Part shown: positions 26,094 through 37,579 of the stretch, piece by piece | Layout: the number at the start of each line of letters is the position of its first letter | How positions within the stretch are numbered: position 1 is the first letter of the stretch | Assembly (NCBI RefSeq): GCF_923868895.1 | Contig: NZ_OV350343.1 | Location: forward strand, 62,001 to 126,000 | From: Halomonas sp. TD01 | Lineage (GTDB): Bacteria; Pseudomonadota; Gammaproteobacteria; Pseudomonadales; Halomonadaceae | Length of the DNA stretch: 64,000 bases | Direction of reading: 5' to 3' | Position numbers and translations under genes: made by a program | The notes under the pieces: model-generated | Databases searched by the model: none | Seen by the model: only the letters and a program-made list of their open reading frames with translations | What the model was told of the DNA's origin: nothing

Positions 26094-28034
26094 ATGCTGC
26101 AAAACAACTCATTGCTTGCCCAGCTCAAGCAACAGATCCGTGATACCACCCCACGCGCTGAAGGGGTGATTAAAGCCACCGAAAAAGGCTTCGGTTTTCT
26201 CGAAACCGATAGTGGTGAATCCTATTTCGTACCGCCCCCCGCCATGAAGCAGGTAATGCACGGCGATCGCGTCGAGGCGGTGATCCACGAAAACGGCGAC
26301 AAAAAGTCTGTTGAGCCTGAAAAGCTGATCGAAGCTGGGCTTGACCGCTTTGTTGCCCGTGTGCAAAAGCGCGAAGACCGTTTAGCCGTTGTGCCCGACC
26401 ACCCTTCGATTCGCAACGTGCTAAAGGCGCGCATTAAGAACAGCCTGGATGAATCCACCATTGCGGATGGTGACTGGGTTGTCGCGCGGCTGGTACGCCA
26501 CCCACTGAAAGAGAACGATCGCGGTTTCTTCTCACAAATTGATGAACTGGTAGCTAAGTCCGACGACCCCGCTGTTCCGTGGCGCGTCACCCTCGCCCGC
26601 CATACACTGGAACAGGAGTGCCCGGATGCAGGTACCGAATGGCCACTGCATGATGAAGGTTTAACCCGTGAAGACCTCACGGCGCAGCCTTTCTTCACTA
26701 TTGATGGCGAAAAAACCCGCGATATGGACGACGCGCTGCACGTGGAAGCGCTGGAAAGCGGCGGTTGGCGGCTAAGCGTTGCGATCGCTGACCCAACGGC
26801 CTACGTTGAAGAAGGCCATGCGGCCGATCTTGAAGCGCGTACGCGTGCCTTCACGGTCTACCTGCCCGGCCAAAACGTGACGATGCTGCCTGAACAGCTG
26901 GCAGATGACCTCTGCTCGCTATGGGAAGGCCAGACTCGCCCCGCCCTTGCCTGCTCGCTGGACATTAATGCCGATGGCAGCCTGGGTGATTACCGTTTCT
27001 TTGCTGCTAACGTGAAATCCCACGCCAAACTAGCCTATGACCGCGTTTCCGACTGGATTGACGGTCAAGGTGATTGGGCCCCCGCCGACAATGTCGCGGA
27101 GCAGTTGAAAGCGCTGCGTGATTTGACAGAGGCGCGGACCGCTTGGCGCAACGAACATGCCCTGGTGTTCAAAGATCGTCCTGACTACGTTTTCGACCTG
27201 GACGAGGCAGGCAACGTATTGGGAATTCGCACCGAAGATCGCCGCATCGCCAACCGTATGATTGAAGAGTCGATGATTGCCGCCAATGCTTGCTGTGCGG
27301 ATTTCCTCGCCAAGCATATCGGCCACGGCATCTTTAATGTGCACCGCGCTTTTGAGCCTGAAAAAGCCGAATCTGCTCAAGAATTCTTGGCAACCCAGGA
27401 AATCGAGGTTGCCCAGGAAGCGCTGACCGAGCTAGCTCACTACAAAGAGCTAAAGCGCGCCCTCGAAAGCCGTGATGATGCCTGGTTGGACGCACGTCTG
27501 CGTCGCTTCCAAGGCTTCACCAGCATGTCAGCCCAACCTGGCCCGCACTTTGGCCTAGGGTTACCGGCTTATGCCACTTGGACGTCGCCGATTCGTAAAT
27601 ATGGTGATATGGTCAACCATCGCTTGATTAAGCGCGTGCTTAAAGGTGAACAGGCGCCTGCGGAAGCCAGCCAGCAGCTCACTGAGCAACTGACCGAGCG
27701 TCGCCGCCTGAACCGCATGGCAGAGCGTGACGTAAAAGATTGGCTCTACGTACGCTACTTAACGCCAGCCGCTCAGAATCAGGACACCTTCGACGCGGAG
27801 ATCATGGCGATCAACCGTGGCGGTATGCGGGTTCGCCTACTGGAGAACGGTGCCACCGCCTTCGTACCCGCCCCGCTGATGCACAGTGATCGAGCCAAAG
27901 TGGTCATTGATGACAAAGAGGGCCGCATTCAGATTGAGGGCGAAGAGCGCTACAAGCTGGGCGACAGCCTGCGCGTTGCGCTAACGGAAGCCCGCGAAGA
28001 AACCCGTTCGCTGGTGGCAAAGCCCACGGCATAA
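26094..28034 (+). CDS. rnb: Exoribonuclease II
   Basis: 646 aa from the ATG at 26094; the frame begins 60 nt earlier, but this start aligns with E. coli RNase II (644 aa), whose N-terminus reads much like MLQNNSLLAQLKQQIRDTTP. Domains in order are cold-shock domains (about 20-175, EGVIKATEKGFGFLETD), the RNB catalytic domain (about 190-530) with Asp residues in KTRDMDDALHVE and DRRIANRMIEESMIAAN, and a C-terminal S1 domain (about 565-646). It degrades single-stranded RNA 3' to 5'. Monocistronic, divergent from nagR, and closed by a strong hairpin terminator. Confidence 0.95.
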   Translation: MLQNNSLLAQLKQQIRDTTPRAEGVIKATEKGFGFLETDSGESYFVPPPAMKQVMHGDRVEAVIHENGDKKSVEPEKLIEAGLDRFVARVQKREDRLAVVPDHPSIRNVLKARIKNSLDESTIADGDWVVARLVRHPLKENDRGFFSQIDELVAKSDDPAVPWRVTLARHTLEQECPDAGTEWPLHDEGLTREDLTAQPFFTIDGEKTRDMDDALHVEALESGGWRLSVAIADPTAYVEEGHAADLEARTRAFTVYLPGQNVTMLPEQLADDLCSLWEGQTRPALACSLDINADGSLGDYRFFAANVKSHAKLAYDRVSDWIDGQGDWAPADNVAEQLKALRDLTEARTAWRNEHALVFKDRPDYVFDLDEAGNVLGIRTEDRRIANRMIEESMIAANACCADFLAKHIGHGIFNVHRAFEPEKAESAQEFLATQEIEVAQEALTELAHYKELKRALESRDDAWLDARLRRFQGFTSMSAQPGPHFGLGLPAYATWTSPIRKYGDMVNHRLIKRVLKGEQAPAEASQQLTEQLTERRRLNRMAERDVKDWLYVRYLTPAAQNQDTFDAEIMAINRGGMRVRLLENGATAFVPAPLMHSDRAKVVIDDKEGRIQIEGEERYKLGDSLRVALTEAREETRSLVAKPTA

Positions 28035-28076
28035 AACCTTTTATATAAACCCTCTATATAAACCGGCTAAATAGAC

Positions 28077-28115
28077 AACAACGGCGCCTTACATTACAGG
28101 CGCCGTTGTTATTTT
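28077..28115. terminator. Strong bidirectional terminator between rnb and the esterase gene
   Basis: A perfect 12-bp stem (28077-28088 with 28099-28110) with a 10-nt loop is followed by ATTTTTG on the plus strand. It serves rnb, and by its symmetry can also stop the convergent esterase transcript. Confidence 0.85.
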
Positions 28116-28129
28116 TGTGCGGCAGTCAC

Positions 28130-29275
28130 TTACTGCCTTTTGTTGGCCTGCTGATGCTGCATGAAAAAGCGCAGCATTTCCTGCGTGGCATCGGGGCCTT
28201 TGGGATCGGTATAGCTACCCCTCGCGCTTCCCCCTGACCAGGCATGCCCAGCTCCGTGTATTTTCCACTGCTCCAGGCATGGCTTACCCGCCGCATCATG
28301 ATGCGTGGTACGCGTGTAAGCATGACCATTGGCAGCTTTTCCCTTCTCTACCGTTGGCTTGTTGGCACCGCCTGCGGGACGTGATGCATCATACTGAGCG
28401 GCAACACGATCTGCGTTATTGGGATGCACGGTCGCGTCGCGATCACCATGAAAGATAATCGCGGGCACTTCTGATGCCCACTCGGTTCCTGGCTTTTTAC
28501 CACTATTACCGAGCGGCCCCGTGCCACCTTGCATGGCACCCAACGCGTCAGGAAGGCTTTTTGCTACACCGTGGGGCAGCCCCGAGTGAACACCTACCGC
28601 TGCAAACAGGTCTGGATAGGTCATCGCTAACGTCGTTGCCATGGCCGCCCCCGCCGAGAGCCCTGCCACATAAACCCGGCTCGCATCGAGCCCATGGGTG
28701 TCTATGATCTGACGGGTCATGCCAGCCAGAATCGAAGGTTCTCCTCCATCGCGCTGCTGGTCTTCCGCCTTGAACCAGTTCCAGCATTTCGAGTTGTTGG
28801 CACTGACCGGCTGAGCGGGATAGAGCACGCAAAATTGCTGAACTTCAGCTACCTGGTTCATGTTGGTTCCAGCAGCAAAGTCATCGGGATTCTGCGTGCA
28901 GCCGTGTAGCATGACCACCAGCGGCAATGCCTGGCTCTTGTGGCCACTGGGGATATATAACTTGTAATCACGCGAGCCAACATGGTTAGAAAAATGCCCA
29001 GACGTAAACGCGCCCGCGCTGGCTTTCCGACCGCGACCAAACGCAGAAGACGAGGTTTTCGACGTTGGCCTTGATTTCGATGCAGTGCCATCTTCGTCGA
29101 CAACCTCACAGGTTCCCTCAAAGATATTGCCACCCTGGTAGGGCTGGACTGGCGCTTCTTCCCCACTCGACTCAGGTATGGCGCCCTGGAGAAGTGCCAT
29201 GGCTTCATGCAACTTGCCTGCGCGCGTCAGTCGCGTCGCTTCTTCCATTCGCTTATTCATAGTGGCGCCGATCAT
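28130..29275 (-). CDS. PHB depolymerase family esterase (LpqC/TIGR01840 type), no signal peptide
   Basis: 381 aa from the ATG at 29275, 8 nt after a GGGG stretch; a TTG two codons upstream is possible. The N-terminus (MIGATMNKRMEEATRLTRAGKL) is charged and has no signal, so the enzyme is probably cytosolic despite belonging to a family best known from secreted depolymerases. The alpha/beta-hydrolase core has VVMLHGCTQNPDDFA (oxyanion region), nucleophile Ser in GLSAGAA, an IIFHGDRDATVHP Asp region and catalytic His in HGAGHAWSGG. It may hydrolyse 3-hydroxybutyrate oligomers or polymer. A CopG-type regulator gene precedes it on the same strand by 38 nt. The natural substrate is uncertain. Confidence 0.85.
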   Translation of the reverse strand: MIGATMNKRMEEATRLTRAGKLHEAMALLQGAIPESSGEEAPVQPYQGGNIFEGTCEVVDEDGTASKSRPTSKTSSSAFGRGRKASAGAFTSGHFSNHVGSRDYKLYIPSGHKSQALPLVVMLHGCTQNPDDFAAGTNMNQVAEVQQFCVLYPAQPVSANNSKCWNWFKAEDQQRDGGEPSILAGMTRQIIDTHGLDASRVYVAGLSAGAAMATTLAMTYPDLFAAVGVHSGLPHGVAKSLPDALGAMQGGTGPLGNSGKKPGTEWASEVPAIIFHGDRDATVHPNNADRVAAQYDASRPAGGANKPTVEKGKAANGHAYTRTTHHDAAGKPCLEQWKIHGAGHAWSGGSARGSYTDPKGPDATQEMLRFFMQHQQANKRQ

Positions 29276-29313
29276 GGTCAATACCCCAATTCCGCTATGC
29301 GGTGGTGAGTAAT

Positions 29314-29730
29314 TCAGTGGATTCGGTCTGCCAGAGCGGCCTTCACCGCCTTACTGGCATGCAGAGCACCTAGCACCACAACCGACTCGATAGTGGCGCG
29401 AGCAAGCTCCGGCGTTACGTCGTCAGCAATGCTGGCCAACCCCAGAACTTGAATCTGCAGCTTCTCACCTGCCGACTGCAGCGCCTCCAAGTTTTCTCGG
29501 CTGTAATGTTCAAGCCCCAGTACGAACGACTTGCGGGTTACGGTTTCCCTAACCACTTCGGCATGTGTCGCCAATTGGTTACGAATGGCCGTGCGAATCA
29601 GATCGGTGCGGTTCGAATAAAACCCTTCCTGGACTAGTAGGTCGATTTGCCCCAGATCGACTACCCCAAGATTAATGGTGATTTTCTCACTGGAATCGCC
29701 GGATTTGCGGCGCAGTTCATGCACGCTCAT
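29314..29730 (-). CDS. CopG-type ribbon-helix-helix regulator
   Basis: 138 aa. The N-terminal 55 residues read as ribbon-helix-helix: KITINLGVVDLGQIDLLV, then EGFYSNRTDLIRTAIRNQL. The C-terminal half is a helical domain I do not recognise (LGLEHYSRENLEAL, LHASKAVKAALA). AGGA lies 8 nt before the ATG. It sits upstream of the esterase gene in an apparent two-gene unit and about 70 bp downstream of a palindromic operator, so autoregulation together with control of the esterase is likely. DNA-binding fold is well supported; the inducing signal is unknown. Confidence 0.85.
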   Translation of the reverse strand: MSVHELRRKSGDSSEKITINLGVVDLGQIDLLVQEGFYSNRTDLIRTAIRNQLATHAEVVRETVTRKSFVLGLEHYSRENLEALQSAGEKLQIQVLGLASIADDVTPELARATIESVVVLGALHASKAVKAALADRIH

Positions 29731-29799
29731 GTGTCATTCCTCGTTGCGCTAACTCTCTAGGTAAGAGCAGCTCAAACATTTTAAAATACTTACAAAAGC

Positions 29800-29838
29800 A
29801 TCCAAATGGATTCCATATACCATCCATATGGATGGTAT
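29800..29838 (-). promoter_or_regulatory. Paired palindromic operator upstream of the CopG-type gene
   Basis: A perfect 22-bp palindrome (29817-29838) contains ATCCATATGGAT at 29822-29833. A second, one-mismatch copy, ATCCAAATGGAT, lies at 29800-29811. The two cores are spaced exactly 22 bp apart, about two helical turns, as expected for cooperative ribbon-helix-helix binding. They lie 70-108 bp upstream of the CopG-type start. Binding by that protein is inferred. Confidence 0.7.
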
Positions 29839-30003
29839 ATTAATCCAACCCCAACATTAGTCAAGTAATTAGACGAGCGAAAGCGAGTCACCGCCAGGTG
29901 ATTTGATGGGGATTTAACGCGGATAATCGGGTAATCAACGGCCTCTTCTCAGTTGTCGCCAAATTGACTTATTTCTCCCTTATGGTGAAAAGGTGACACT
30001 TTT

Positions 30004-31140
30004 ATGGGTTTGGAGGTTAGCTTGCACATCGCAGATGTGACGATGTTTTATGCCCCCGCCAGCGGTGGTGTACGCACCTATTTACAGGCCAAGCACCGTG
30101 TTTTATCAGACATTCCCCACTTGCGTACCAGCTTGCTGGTGCCAGGAGCAGAGCGCGATAGTCTTGGCGATCACCACACCTTGCCAGCGTTACATCTCCC
30201 CTTGGGCCAGGGGTATCGGTTCCCGCTAAGGAGGGCACGCTGGCGGGATGCGTTGATTGATCTTAAGCCAGACCTTATCGAGGCTGGTGACCCTTATGTG
30301 ACGGCGTGGGCGGCCCTTGCTGCGGGACAGAAGCTTGGGGTACCGGTGGTAGGGTTTTATCACTCAGACCTTCCGCGCTTAATGGGAGATCGCTTTGGCC
30401 GCCACGTTGAGAAACGCTTAACACGCTATGTTAAAGACCTCTACTGCCAGTTTGATAGCGTGCTAGCCCCCTGTAACGCCATGGCTAATCGCTTAAAGGA
30501 GTGGGGAGTCGATAACGTTCGCGTACAGCCATTAGGGGTCGATTTAAACCATTTCCACCCCCAGCAGCGTGACCCCTCTTTCCGTCAAAGCATGGGTATA
30601 TCCAGTGATAAAAAACTGCTGATCTTTGTGGGACGTAATTCCCGCGAGAAAAATATTGATGTGCTACTTGCAACGATGCGCCAACTCGGCAGCCATTATC
30701 ATTTATTGCTGATGGGGCCTGGCATGCCCCATCAGGTACCCAACAATGTCACTGTCGTGGATCGCTGCTGTGGCGCGCACGAGGTGGCGAAAGCACTCGC
30801 CAGTAGCGATGCCCTGCTGCATGCGGGCACTCGGGAAACATTCGGTTTGATCGCTCAAGAGGCGATGGCCTGCGGTGTACCTATCGTGGGTGCCAGGGCC
30901 GGTGCACTGGCAGAAAATGTGCCGCTAGGTGCAGGCATTCTCTGTCAACCACTCGACCCCGGTGCCATGGCAGAGGCCTGTACAGCATTGTTTAGTAACG
31001 ACATCGCCGCCAGCGGGCGTTATGCCCGTCATTTTGTCGAACGCCAGCTCAGTTGGGATAGCGTTATCCAGTCTCTTCTTGAGCACTACATCGACCTTTG
31101 TAAAATTGAACGACCCAATGCCCTCGTCCACCACCACTAA
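30004..31140 (+). CDS. GT4-family glycosyltransferase
   Basis: 378 aa, GT-B fold. The N-terminal domain has DVTMFYAPASGGVRTYLQAKH (Gly-rich acceptor loop, residues about 9-29) and GFYHSDLPRLM near 117. The C-terminal nucleotide-sugar domain has FVGRNSREKNIDVLL near 212-226, and the E-x7-E motif region TFGLIAQEAMACGVPIVG near 279-296. AAGGTGA lies about 8 nt before the ATG. Such enzymes transfer hexose from nucleotide sugars to lipids or glycans at the cytosolic face. It overlaps the following flippase-like membrane protein gene by 23 nt, suggesting a joint job in glycolipid or cell-surface glycan synthesis. Donor and acceptor are unknown. Confidence 0.88.
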   Translation: MGLEVSLHIADVTMFYAPASGGVRTYLQAKHRVLSDIPHLRTSLLVPGAERDSLGDHHTLPALHLPLGQGYRFPLRRARWRDALIDLKPDLIEAGDPYVTAWAALAAGQKLGVPVVGFYHSDLPRLMGDRFGRHVEKRLTRYVKDLYCQFDSVLAPCNAMANRLKEWGVDNVRVQPLGVDLNHFHPQQRDPSFRQSMGISSDKKLLIFVGRNSREKNIDVLLATMRQLGSHYHLLLMGPGMPHQVPNNVTVVDRCCGAHEVAKALASSDALLHAGTRETFGLIAQEAMACGVPIVGARAGALAENVPLGAGILCQPLDPGAMAEACTALFSNDIAASGRYARHFVERQLSWDSVIQSLLEHYIDLCKIERPNALVHHH

Positions 31141-32158
31141 GCCCCAACGATTACTGCGTTTTCGCCCGTTGCACGGCCTGCTACTGCTTGGGGCGCTCTT
31201 GGCCCCGCTAATGCTTACCGCTTGGCTGGGCGGCTCAGAGGCTCTACAGCGCATTAAACACTTTCCACTCGGGTTACTCCTGTTAATGCTGCTGCTGGCG
31301 TTTCTATGTTGGAACCTGAATGCAGCAAGATTGCGGCTAATGTTAGGCGGCCGTGCAGGGCAACTCAGTCAACGTGGCGCACTGGGCATCGAACTGGCGT
31401 CTAAGTTTGCGTTGTGCGCTACGCCTGGTGGGAGTGGCGGGCCAGCCACCCTACTTATCCTGCTTGTTCGACGAGGCTTTCCGCCCGCCAAAGGGGCGGC
31501 AGTGTTCTTGATTGACCAAGGCTGTGATTTGCTGTTTTTCCTCGCCATGCTGAGCGGCTTGGTGCTCTTTTCACTGGTTAGCGACACTCAGTGGCCACAT
31601 CAGTCGCTAGTGCAGTGGGCGCTCGTCGGTTTAGCACTTATGGCCACGCTGGTCAGTGTTGTGATGTGCTATTTACCAAACCTGCTACGTGCAGGTGGCG
31701 TTATAACGGCCTGGCCAAGCCGTTATCGACGGCGCTGGCTGGCACGCCGTTTATTACGATGCCGACATGCGCTTAAGGTCACGCTCGCGCTTCCACGCAC
31801 AACGCTACTCGCGATGATGATGCTAACCACTGCGCATTGGCTAATGCGCTATAGCTTGCTCTATATAGCGGTGCTGGGCGTGGGCGGACATGCTGACTGG
31901 ATGTGGACATTTTTAACCCAAATGCTGGCCATGGCGGCCAGCCAGCTTAGCTTTCTTCCCGGCGGCGCGGGTGCCGCTGAAGTGGGCGTTGGCAGTTTGT
32001 TGCTGCCCTTGATGGAGCGCGAGCAGGCCTCAGCGGCCGTCCTGGTTTGGCGACTGGTGAGCTACCACCTCTATTTGGCGGTGGGGGCGCCACTATTCAT
32101 TCTATACAGCTACCGAATGCTGCGCCGAGAACCCGACAATAAAACACCCAAAAGATAA
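31118..32158 (+). CDS. LPTM/UPF0104-type (flippase-like) integral membrane protein
   Basis: 346 aa from the ATG at 31118. The open frame extends 63 codons further upstream, but that part lies wholly within the glycosyltransferase gene in another frame and does not resemble protein. About eight membrane helices begin with LHGLLLLGALLAPLML. Motifs of the lysylphosphatidylglycerol-synthetase transmembrane family are visible: NAARLRLMLG, ATPGGSGGPATLLILL near 100-116 and SFLPGGAGAAEVGVGSLLLP near 275-295. No synthetase domain is attached, so it is the stand-alone UPF0104/AglD2 type often paired with glycosyltransferases and suspected of lipid or glycolipid flipping. No clear ribosome-binding site, consistent with translational coupling. 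Confidence 0.85.
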   Translation: MPSSTTTKPQRLLRFRPLHGLLLLGALLAPLMLTAWLGGSEALQRIKHFPLGLLLLMLLLAFLCWNLNAARLRLMLGGRAGQLSQRGALGIELASKFALCATPGGSGGPATLLILLVRRGFPPAKGAAVFLIDQGCDLLFFLAMLSGLVLFSLVSDTQWPHQSLVQWALVGLALMATLVSVVMCYLPNLLRAGGVITAWPSRYRRRWLARRLLRCRHALKVTLALPRTTLLAMMMLTTAHWLMRYSLLYIAVLGVGGHADWMWTFLTQMLAMAASQLSFLPGGAGAAEVGVGSLLLPLMEREQASAAVLVWRLVSYHLYLAVGAPLFILYSYRMLRREPDNKTPKR

Positions 32159-32172
32159 CCGTGAACCAACGA

Positions 32173-32200
32173 ATAAGGGCGCCCCAAGGGGCGCCCTTAT
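32173..32200. terminator. Bidirectional terminator between the membrane protein gene and sucD
   Basis: A perfect 13-bp inverted repeat (32173-32185 with 32188-32200) with a 2-nt centre lies between the convergent gene ends. AT-rich outer pairs supply U-rich tails in both directions, so it probably ends both the glycosyltransferase unit and the long sdh/suc transcript. Confidence 0.8.
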
Positions 32201-32224
32201 AGCGTGCGACTAGAGGTCAATAGC

Positions 32225-33096
32225 TTACCAGCCAGTGACTTCTTTCAGTGCATCGCCGATTTCAGCCAGAGAACGCACGGTTTTAACACCGGCATCTTCC
32301 AGGGCAGCAAACTTCTCATCCGCAGTACCTTTACCGCCAGAGATGATTGCGCCCGCATGGCCCATACGCTTGCCAGGAGGTGCAGTCACACCGGCAATGT
32401 AGGAAACTACAGGCTTAGAAACGTTGGCTTTGATGTAAGCCGCTGCTTCTTCTTCAGCCGTACCACCGATTTCACCGATCATTACGATCGCTTCGGTTTT
32501 CGGGTCTTTCTCAAACATTTCAAGAATGTCGATGAAGTTAGAACCCGGAATCGGATCACCACCGATGCCTACACAAGTAGACTGACCGAAACCATGGTCA
32601 GTTGTCTGCTTAACGGCTTCGTAAGTCAGAGTACCTGAACGCGACACAATACCGACTTTACCCGGCTGGTGAATGTGGCCCGGCATAATACCGATTTTGC
32701 ATTCGCCAGGCGTGATAACACCTGGGCAGTTCGGACCGATCAGACGTACGCCCAGCTCGTCGCATTTTACTTTTGCTTCGAGCATATCTAGCGTCGCGAT
32801 ACCTTCGGTGATGCACACGATCAACTTGATGCCAGCGTTAGCGGCTTCAAGAATCGAGTCTTTACAGAACGGTGCCGGAACGTAGATCACGCTGGCTTCC
32901 GCACCGGTTTTCTCAACCGCTTCTTTCACGGTGTTGAAAACGGGCAGGCCCAGGTGCGTCTGGCCGCCTTTGCCCGGCGTAACACCACCGACCATTTGCG
33001 TGCCATAGGCAATCGCCTGTTCGGAGTGGAACGTGCCCTGGCCACCGGTGAAACCTTGGCAGATGACCTTGGTGTTCTTATCGATCAGGATGCTCA

Positions 33097-33097
<1 letters not shown>
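32225..33097 (-). CDS. sucD: Succinyl-CoA synthetase alpha subunit
   Basis: 290 aa, the standard length. The CoA-binding Rossmann part ([26 protein letters not shown] then VCITEGI near 95) precedes the ligase part with the [11 protein letters not shown] segment near 121-131, SGTLTYEAV, and the phospho-histidine region with [17 protein letters not shown] near 245-261. With SucC it converts succinyl-CoA to succinate with ATP/GTP formation. Its ATG overlaps the sucC stop (TAATG), so the subunits are translated together. Last gene of the leftward TCA block, followed by a terminator. Confidence 0.97.
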
Positions 33098-34263
<1,166 letters not shown>

Positions 34264-34373
34264 CGATTCATGCCATTGGTTGCATGTGACTCGAACGATG
34301 ACCCGCTTCTTTATAAGAGCGGGGCATCCCCGTACCTTCGTCCCCGCTGATTTCTCACAGAGCCGAAAGTGTT

Positions 34374-34393
34374 GCGCCACCTGACGGTGGCGC
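34374..34393 (-). promoter_or_regulatory. Intercistronic hairpin between lpd and sucC
   Basis: A perfect 8-bp GC-rich stem with a 4-nt loop (34374-34381 with 34386-34393) starts 20 nt downstream of lpd. No T run follows closely. It could be a weak terminator, or an mRNA-stabilising element setting the lpd to sucCD ratio. Confidence 0.45.
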
Positions 34394-34412
34394 TTGGTTG
34401 TTGCTTAGCGAA

Positions 34413-35891
<1,479 letters not shown>

Positions 35892-35966
35892 CTAAACCGG
35901 GCAAGAGGCAAGGTGCGATTGCATTAGAACGCTAATACAGCAGCGGAGGCGGATCAGCGCGCTCCG

Positions 35967-37541
35967 TTATACGTCCAGCAGCAAGCGAGCCGGGTCTTCC
36001 AGCAGCTCTTTAATAGTAACCAGGAAACGTACCGCATCTTTACCATCAATCATGCGGTGGTCGTAGGACAGCGCCAGATACATCATCGGGCGAATCTCGA
36101 CCTTACCATTCACGGCCATTGGACGATCCTGGATTTTGTGCATGCCCAGGATAGCGGTCTGCGGCGGATTGATAATCGGGGTCGACATCAAAGAGCCAAA
36201 CGTACCGCCGTTGGTGATAGTGAAGGTGCCGCCGATCATGTCATCCATGCCCAGCTTACCGTCACGACCACGCTTACCGAAATCAACAATCGTTCTCTCG
36301 ACGTCGGCAATTTTCATGCTGTCGGTGTCGCGCAGTACCGGTACGACCAGACCGCGGTCCGTTGATACCGCGACGCCGATATCCTGATAACCGTGGTAGA
36401 CGATATCAGTACCGTCAATAGAGGCGTTAACATCCGGGAAGCGCTTGAGTGCTTCAGAAGCCGCTTTCACAAAGAAGCCCATAAAGCCCAATTTAATATC
36501 GTGAGCCTTTAGGAACGTATCTTTGTACTGCGCACGCAGGGCCATGATTTCAGTCATGTCCACTTCGTTGTACGTGGTCAGCATGGCAGCCGTTTGCTGG
36601 GCCTGAACCAGACGCTTAGCAATGGTTTGACGCAGACGCGTCATCGGAACGCGCTTCTCGACGCGCTCACCTTCCACTGCCGGTGCAGCGGCGGCTTTCG
36701 CTGGCGCTGAAGATTTCGCTGCCTTTTTGGCAGAGCCATCTTTCACTGCTTTTTGCACGTCTTCTTTCAAGATGCGGCCACCTTTGCCGGTGCCCTCAAT
36801 CTTGGCAACATCCAGATCATGCTCAGCAACCATTTTGCGTGCCGCTGGCGCTAGAATTTTATCGCCGACTTTCTCATCAGAGCCTTCATCATCGCTGCTC
36901 GAAGCGCTGGAAGAAGAAGCACTGCTGCTCTCTTCACCAGCACCACCAGCACCTTCGGTAAAGACGGCCAGAACTGCTTCGGATTCAACCTGGCTGCCTT
37001 CTTCGGCTTTAATTTCTGCCAGTGCGCCGTCGGCCGGTGCGACAACTTCAAGCACCACCTTGTCGGTTTCGATGTCAGCTAGCACTTCATCGCGCTTAAC
37101 TGCTTCACCCACTTTCTTGTGCCACGTCGCCACGGTGCCTTCCTGGATAGACTCAGGGAAGCTTGGGGCTTTTACGTCATGTTGCTTTCCACCGCCGTTA
37201 CCGCCGCTGGCTTTTTTCTCTTCTTGCTTATCGTCTTTTTTCGCTTCAGACGATTTAGCGCTAGCGTCGTCAGAAGATTTCTCTTCTTTACTGCCAGACG
37301 CGCTGCCTTCACCGATTTTGCCTAACACTTGTTCTGACTCAACGGTATCGCCCTCTTCGGCCATCACGTCAGTCAGGGTTCCCGCTTCCGGTGCGACGAC
37401 TTCGAGCACCACTTTGTCGGTTTCAATTTCAACAATCAGCTCGTCGCGTTCAACGCTGTCACCCGGCTTTTTATGCCACGCGGCCACAGTGCCTTCGGCA
37501 ACGGATTCCGGAAAGGTTGGCGCTTTGATATCAGTAGCCAT
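35967..37541 (-). CDS. sucB: 2-oxoglutarate dehydrogenase E2, dihydrolipoyl succinyltransferase with two lipoyl domains
   Basis: 524 aa, about 120 longer than E. coli SucB (405 aa), because the lipoyl domain is duplicated. Lipoyl domain 1 is residues 1-78 with Lys43 in [12 protein letters not shown]; domain 2 is 121-197 with Lys161 in the identical [12 protein letters not shown]. Each is followed by a flexible Ser/Glu/Lys/Ala linker. The peripheral-subunit-binding domain ([20 protein letters not shown]) is near 225-260 and the catalytic domain near 290-524 with [16 protein letters not shown]. It joins SucA and Lpd into the 2-oxoglutarate dehydrogenase complex. 38 nt after sucA. Confidence 0.96.
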   Translation of the reverse strand: MATDIKAPTFPESVAEGTVAAWHKKPGDSVERDELIVEIETDKVVLEVVAPEAGTLTDVMAEEGDTVESEQVLGKIGEGSASGSKEEKSSDDASAKSSEAKKDDKQEEKKASGGNGGGKQHDVKAPSFPESIQEGTVATWHKKVGEAVKRDEVLADIETDKVVLEVVAPADGALAEIKAEEGSQVESEAVLAVFTEGAGGAGEESSSASSSSASSSDDEGSDEKVGDKILAPAARKMVAEHDLDVAKIEGTGKGGRILKEDVQKAVKDGSAKKAAKSSAPAKAAAAPAVEGERVEKRVPMTRLRQTIAKRLVQAQQTAAMLTTYNEVDMTEIMALRAQYKDTFLKAHDIKLGFMGFFVKAASEALKRFPDVNASIDGTDIVYHGYQDIGVAVSTDRGLVVPVLRDTDSMKIADVERTIVDFGKRGRDGKLGMDDMIGGTFTITNGGTFGSLMSTPIINPPQTAILGMHKIQDRPMAVNGKVEIRPMMYLALSYDHRMIDGKDAVRFLVTIKELLEDPARLLLDV

Positions 37542-37579
37542 GTCGTTTCCCTTATGTGTTCTCTAAACCCGGTGGGCGC

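Noticed and set aside
30929..31117. N-terminal extension of the flippase-like protein
   Set aside because: The extra 63 codons lie inside the glycosyltransferase gene in another frame; the family start fits the ATG at 31118.
34264..34380. N-terminal extension of SucC
   Set aside because: Canonical SucC begins at MNLHEYQ (34263); the upstream codons have no family counterpart.
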